From positions 1 through 62,397 of the forward strand of contig NZ_FQZF01000032.1 of assembly GCF_900141905.1 (NCBI RefSeq): a stretch of DNA of 62,397 nucleotides. Reading direction: 5' to 3'. Under the pieces are notes generated by a model. That model searched no databases, was not told where the DNA came from, and worked only from the letters and a program-made list of their open reading frames with translations. This DNA is from Muricoccus roseus (GTDB lineage: Bacteria > Pseudomonadota > Alphaproteobacteria > Acetobacterales > Acetobacteraceae). This document shows, in pieces, positions 59,701 to 62,397 of the stretch (its first letter is position 1; the number at the start of each line of letters is the position of its first letter). A program made the translations under genes and the position numbers.

Positions 59701-61826
59701 TCGTGCAAGAGCAGCTCGACGCATACTCCGCCCTGCTGGAGCGGCTCGACGGCGACGACCGCATCGCGCGCAAGCGCATCGAGCGCATGAAGGAGGGCAT
59801 GCAGGAGAAGCTGGACGGCCTTTCGACGGCGAAGGACGACATGCTGACCATCGCCGAGATCGGCGTCGATCAGGTGATCGCCGACGAGGCGCAAGAGTTC
59901 CGCAAGCTGTCCTTCGCCACCAACATGGGCGGCCTGAAGGGCATCGCTCCGGACGGCTCGCAGCGGGCCTGGGACCTGTTCGTGAAGTCGCGCTTCATCG
60001 GTACCATCAATCCTGGCCGCGCACTCGTGCTCGCCTCCGGCACGCCGATCACCAACACGCTAGGCGAGATGTTCACGCTGCAGCGCTTCATGCAGCCCGA
60101 GATGCTGGAGGAGCGCGGCATCCAGGAGTTCGACGCCTGGGCCTCCAACTTCGGCGACACCCGCACCGAGCTGGAGTTGCAGCCCTCCGGCAACTACAAG
60201 CCGGTCACCCGCTTCTCGGAGTTCGTCAACGTCGCCGACCTGATCGCCATGTTCCGCACCGTCGCGGACGTGGTGTCGAAGGACGACCTGCGGCAGTACC
60301 TGAAGCTGCCTTCGATCATCGGTGGCAAGCGCCAGATCATCACTGCCCCGGCGAGCCCGGCCTTCCGGGACTACCAGCGCACCCTGGCGGCGCGGATCGC
60401 GGCGATTGAGGCGGGCAAGGGCAAGCCCGAGAAGGGCCAGGACATCCTGCTCTCCGTCATCACCGACGGCCGGCACGCTGCCATCGACCTGCGCTTCGTG
60501 GTGCCCGAGCAGGACAACGAGCCCGAGAACAAGCTCAACCTGCTCATCGACAACGCCTTCCGCATCTGGTCCGAGACCCGCGACCGGCGTTTCCGCAAGC
60601 CGGACGGCTCGCCACACCCGGTGCCCGGCGCCACCCAGATGATCTTCTCGGACCTGGGAACCGAGGGAGCACTCGCCACGCGCGGCTTCTCGGCCTACCG
60701 CTGGATCCGCGAAGGGCTGATCGCGCGCGGCGTGCCGCCCGAGCGCATCGCCTTCATGCAGGACTACAAGAAGTCCGAGGCCAAGCAGTCGTTGTTCAAT
60801 GCCATGAACAATGGCCAGATGGACTTCCTGCTGGGCTCCTCGGCCACCATGGGGACGGGCGTGAACGCCCAGCGCCGGCTGGCCGCCCTGCACCACCTCG
60901 ACGTGCCCTGGCTGCCCTCCGAGATCGAGCAGCGCGAGGGGCGCATCGAGCGCCAGGGAAACCAGAACGAGGAAATCGGCCTCTACGCCTACGCCACGCT
61001 CGGCTCGATGGACGCCCAGATGTGGCAGAACAACGAGCGCAAGGCCCGCTTCATCGCCGCGGCGCTGGGGGGCGACCGCTCGATCCGCCGCCTGGAGGAC
61101 GTCGGCAGCCAAGCCAATCAGTTCGCAATGGCCAAGGCCATTGCCTCCGGCGACCCCCGCCTGATGCAGAAGGCGGGGCTGGAGGCCGAGTTGGCCCGCC
61201 TCGATCGCCTGCGTGCCGCCCACTTCGACGACCAGCACGCCGTGCGGCGTCGGGTCGCCGAGGCCCGCTCGACCATTGGACGGGCGACCCAGGCCATCGC
61301 CGACACCGAGGCGGATCTGGGGCGACGCGTCTCCACCCGGGGCGACGACTTCCGCATGGAGGTGGATGGCAGGACTTTCGCCGAGCGCAAGCCGGCGGGC
61401 GCCGCCCTGCTGAAGTTCATCCGCACCGTGCAGTTGGAGGGCCGCAAGGGCGACTGGGACCTCGGGCAGATCGGCGGCTTTCCGCTGAAGCTGGAAGCCC
61501 GCCGCTACCGCCAGGGCGCGGACCTGGAGATCCACCTGCTGCTCACGCGCACTGGCGGCGAGCACGAGGTGCGGGTGGAGGACGACCTCACCGCCATGGG
61601 GCTGGTGTCGCGGCTGGAATACGACCTCGGCCGCTTCGAGGCGGAGTTGGCTGAGTACCGCCGGGGGCTGTTAGAGGCCCAGCGACAGCTGCCGGCCTAT
61701 GAGGCGCGGCTTGGCGAGGGCTTCGAGTTTCAGGCCGATCTCGATGCCAAGCGTGCCGAGATGGCCGAACTGGAGGCCTCTCTGGCGCAGACCGGCAGAG
61801 AGGAGGCGCTCTCCGCTGCGGCCTAA
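56742..61826 (+). CDS. Giant N6-adenine methyltransferase and SNF2-like helicase fusion
   Basis: 1,694 residues from the ATG at 56742. First a class I methyltransferase: SAM motif L-E-P-G-C-G-T-G-Q-F near residue 190 and catalytic N-P-P-F near 255. Then a superfamily 2 helicase: A-V-G-A-G-K-T-F-T (about 890), I-A-D-E-A-Q-E-F (about 1047), S-G-T-P-I-T-N-T-L, and motif VI Q-R-E-G-R-I-E-R-Q-G-N-Q (about 1397). A coiled-coil tail ends it. Such plasmid or phage (DarB-like) proteins methylate DNA to evade restriction, and some act in plasmid transfer or defence. Antirestriction neighbours support that role. Confidence 0.9.
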   Translation: MAKTAPASTQLSLFDTTALTSPFGLFGEGSGGLLPALDGDDDEDDAAEAPIAPAIPRVVARDFRLAGDRGLAAGWKARAADNLAAIRLLQRIEGETRPATADEQVVLARFVGYGAGDLANTLFRRPGEAWREGWAEQGDGLEQAVSAAELASLSRCTQYAHFTPEYVVRAVWAGLTRMGFQYGSILEPGCGTGQFLALRPEGIEDCSAVTGIEMDPITARIAALLYPKAWIRNEDFTRAKLAESFDLAVGNPPFSDRTVRAEDVAGKLGLKLHDYFIARAVERLKPGGLAAFVTSHGTMDKVDPKAREHIAGMADLVGAIRLPAGAFAAAAGTDVVVDVLFLQRRERGAASNGVEWAHLEEVVPAEDGDAAIYVNAYFAAHPEMVLGRHDWTSSPFGLTYDCARDGRDLDGALAEAAARLPEGIHQPPHAATAPVRVAKPTLQVGTAAEGATVKEGSYLLGANGTLLQVVDGRAEEVAVKSGKGTVGLFAKHARIIRGLIPVRDAVREVIRAQERDEPFGAAQVRLRAAYGAFLRSFGPINLTSVSTSTDEATGEVRESVRRPNLQPFLDDPDSWLVSSIEEYDLESGEATKGPIFTDRVIHARAEPVIVSAADALAVTLAERAVVDLDRIGELIGRDRATVLAELGETVFLDPGLTTEGFEAWQTADEYLSGHVRRKLAAARAASVLDERYARNVAALERVQPEDLRPSDITARLGAPWLPATDVADFIREVMGVTTMVRHTVEVAHWSIEIYRFAGEASATSEWGTHRRHAGELLDDALNASIPQIWDVWRDEQGEHRQINAQETEAAKDKLAKIKGAFERWVWTDSDRAERLVRLYNDAFNSLVPRHFSGEHLQLPGASSVIQLRAHQKRVIWRIVASGQTYIAHAVGAGKTFTIAAAIMEQKRLGLIGKAMLTVPGHCLAQASREFLQLYPGARILVADETNFTKDKRGRFLARAATANWDCIIITHSAFKFIATPAEFERGLVQEQLDAYSALLERLDGDDRIARKRIERMKEGMQEKLDGLSTAKDDMLTIAEIGVDQVIADEAQEFRKLSFATNMGGLKGIAPDGSQRAWDLFVKSRFIGTINPGRALVLASGTPITNTLGEMFTLQRFMQPEMLEERGIQEFDAWASNFGDTRTELELQPSGNYKPVTRFSEFVNVADLIAMFRTVADVVSKDDLRQYLKLPSIIGGKRQIITAPASPAFRDYQRTLAARIAAIEAGKGKPEKGQDILLSVITDGRHAAIDLRFVVPEQDNEPENKLNLLIDNAFRIWSETRDRRFRKPDGSPHPVPGATQMIFSDLGTEGALATRGFSAYRWIREGLIARGVPPERIAFMQDYKKSEAKQSLFNAMNNGQMDFLLGSSATMGTGVNAQRRLAALHHLDVPWLPSEIEQREGRIERQGNQNEEIGLYAYATLGSMDAQMWQNNERKARFIAAALGGDRSIRRLEDVGSQANQFAMAKAIASGDPRLMQKAGLEAELARLDRLRAAHFDDQHAVRRRVAEARSTIGRATQAIADTEADLGRRVSTRGDDFRMEVDGRTFAERKPAGAALLKFIRTVQLEGRKGDWDLGQIGGFPLKLEARRYRQGADLEIHLLLTRTGGEHEVRVEDDLTAMGLVSRLEYDLGRFEAELAEYRRGLLEAQRQLPAYEARLGEGFEFQADLDAKRAEMAELEASLAQTGREEALSAAA

Positions 61827-61833
61827 CGCAGGC

Positions 61834-61868
61834 AAAAAAAGGGCGGCGCCCGTGGGTGCCGCCCGAGT
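61834..61868 (-). terminator. Intrinsic terminator, best in the leftward direction
   Basis: A hairpin GGGCGGCGCC (61841-61850)/GGTGCCGCCC (61855-61864) with loop CGTG is flanked on the left by AAAAAAA, which becomes a T-run for leftward transcripts. For the rightward methyltransferase transcript only GAGTTT follows. It therefore mainly blocks transcription coming from the IS21 element. Confidence 0.75.
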
Positions 61869-62044
61869 TTAGGGAGGAAACGTCCAAGAAAGCAGCATCG
61901 GCCAAGCCGGTTGCTGCACTGCACAAGATAGGCATAGGAGGCTGACGGGCAAGTTAATTTGTGCAACGCAGCATGAAGGTTTGAAGGAGGAGACGAGGGG
62001 GGAGGGAAGCGGTCGCACCCGGTCGTGCCCCGGCACCGCTTCGC

Positions 62045-62397
62045 TGTTGAGTTTCGCTGAGAACTGACCCGGGGTTTTCATCGAGAACTGACCCGTGCAG
62101 GGATATGTCCCGCGGGCTGTGGCCGCGGGTCAAGCGGGTGCTTTGGCCCTCCTGTTCCTGGGTTCGGCCGAGCTGCTCCTGAACCGGAAACTGTCGTTGC
62201 CGGTCTCCAGGATGTGGCAGTGGTGCGTGAGCCGGTCGAGCAGGGCCGTGGTCATCTTAGCGTCGCCGAACACGCCGCCCCACTCGCTGAAACTCAGGTT
62301 GGTGGTGATGACCACGCTGGTGCGCTCGTAGAGCTTGCTGAGCAGGTGGAACAGCAAGGCGCCGCCCGAGGCGCTGAACGGCAGGTAGCCGAGCTCG
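62045..62397 (-). mobile_element. End of a second IS21-family element (partial)
   Basis: It begins at about 62045 with TG and carries two GAGAACTGACCC repeats (62059-62070 and 62083-62094, 24 bp apart), a common terminal motif of IS21-family elements, followed by the 3' end of istB on the minus strand. The element runs off the window. Between 61869 and 62044 I see no gene. Confidence 0.75.
62130..62397 (-). CDS. istB: IstB-like transposition helper ATPase, C-terminal part
   Basis: 88 residues visible, cut by the window edge. L-G-Y-L-P-F-S, then [26 protein letters not shown] (motifs quoted in parts) and [20 protein letters not shown] are typical of the AAA+ part of IstB after Walker B, including the T-T-N sensor 1. 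It belongs to a different subgroup from the istB at the left edge. Confidence 0.88.
   Translation of the reverse strand, partial: ELGYLPFSASGGALLFHLLSKLYERTSVVITTNLSFSEWGGVFGDAKMTTALLDRLTHHCHILETGNDSFRFRSSSAEPRNRRAKAPA

Noticed and set aside
56334-59894. A minus-strand open frame of over 1,100 codons
   Set aside because: It lies opposite the methyltransferase-helicase, which has clear motifs throughout. Its composition (His, Gly, Arg, Val rich) is that of an antisense shadow in GC-rich DNA.
61990-62044. An eighth copy of the CAAGGG repeat next to the right-hand IS21 end
   Set aside because: The stretch is GC-rich and similar in style, but neither CAAGGG nor CCCTTG arm is present.
1-62397. 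tRNA, rRNA or riboswitch genes
   Set aside because: No cloverleaf, rRNA core sequence or known riboswitch consensus was recognised on either strand by eye.

Overview
The window is GC-rich alphaproteobacterial DNA. Codon use, five TctC/Bug-type solute-binding proteins, an alphaproteobacterial SOS box (GTTC-N7-GTTC) and the plasmid gene families point to an Acetobacteraceae-like host such as Roseomonas; that name is inference. Replication, partition and resolution functions all lie between 34 and 46 kb, so this is probably a plasmid or a large piece of one. Both ends are cut inside istB genes of two different IS21-family elements, so the window may be a contig that ends in repeated IS DNA.

Region 1 (0.3-26.6 kb) is catabolic and transport cargo. 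A truncated phospholipase D gene is followed by a rightward set: small citrate synthase/citryl-CoA lyase, CaiB CoA-transferase, TctC proteins, a GntR regulator, an extradiol dioxygenase-like VOC protein, an alpha/beta hydrolase, an Ldh-type dehydrogenase and an SDR. A leftward set follows: a second extradiol-type VOC protein, an FAH-family hydrolase, an MhpA-like FAD monooxygenase, two SDRs and a NIPSNAP protein. Then come a KstD-like flavoprotein, a YciI protein, a complete Liv-type ABC importer with its binding protein, an orphan TctC protein and a second GntR regulator. Together they suggest uptake, hydroxylation, meta-type ring cleavage and hydrolytic breakdown of an aromatic or alicyclic acid. 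One 18-bp motif overlaps the promoters of three of these units.

Region 2 (26.6-33.6 kb) starts at a scar, where the last codons of a porin abut the C-terminal half of an IS110 transposase. It then holds two efflux units: DUF2955 with HlyD, and an AaeXAB-like set (MarR, FUSC, DUF1656, HlyD) suited to exporting aromatic acids.

Region 3 (33.8-46 kb) is the plasmid backbone. It has a coupled tyrosine recombinase, unknown protein and ScpA operon with a dif-like site upstream. Next are an iteron origin with its Rep protein and an SOS-controlled imuB-dnaE2 mutagenesis cassette that lacks imuA. A ParA plus small partner locus follows, whose promoter and 5' end are tandemly duplicated.

Region 4 (46.3-61.9 kb) is a rightward module: TOPRIM protein, UvrD-like helicase, several small unknown proteins, an XF1762-type protein, ArdC-like antirestriction protein, PAPS-reductase-like ATPase and a 1,694-residue methyltransferase-helicase. 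Seven copies of a hairpin bounded by CAAGGG and CCCTTG sit in its gene junctions, and three genes have leaders in which a purine-rich, Shine-Dalgarno-like stretch lies in a hairpin loop.
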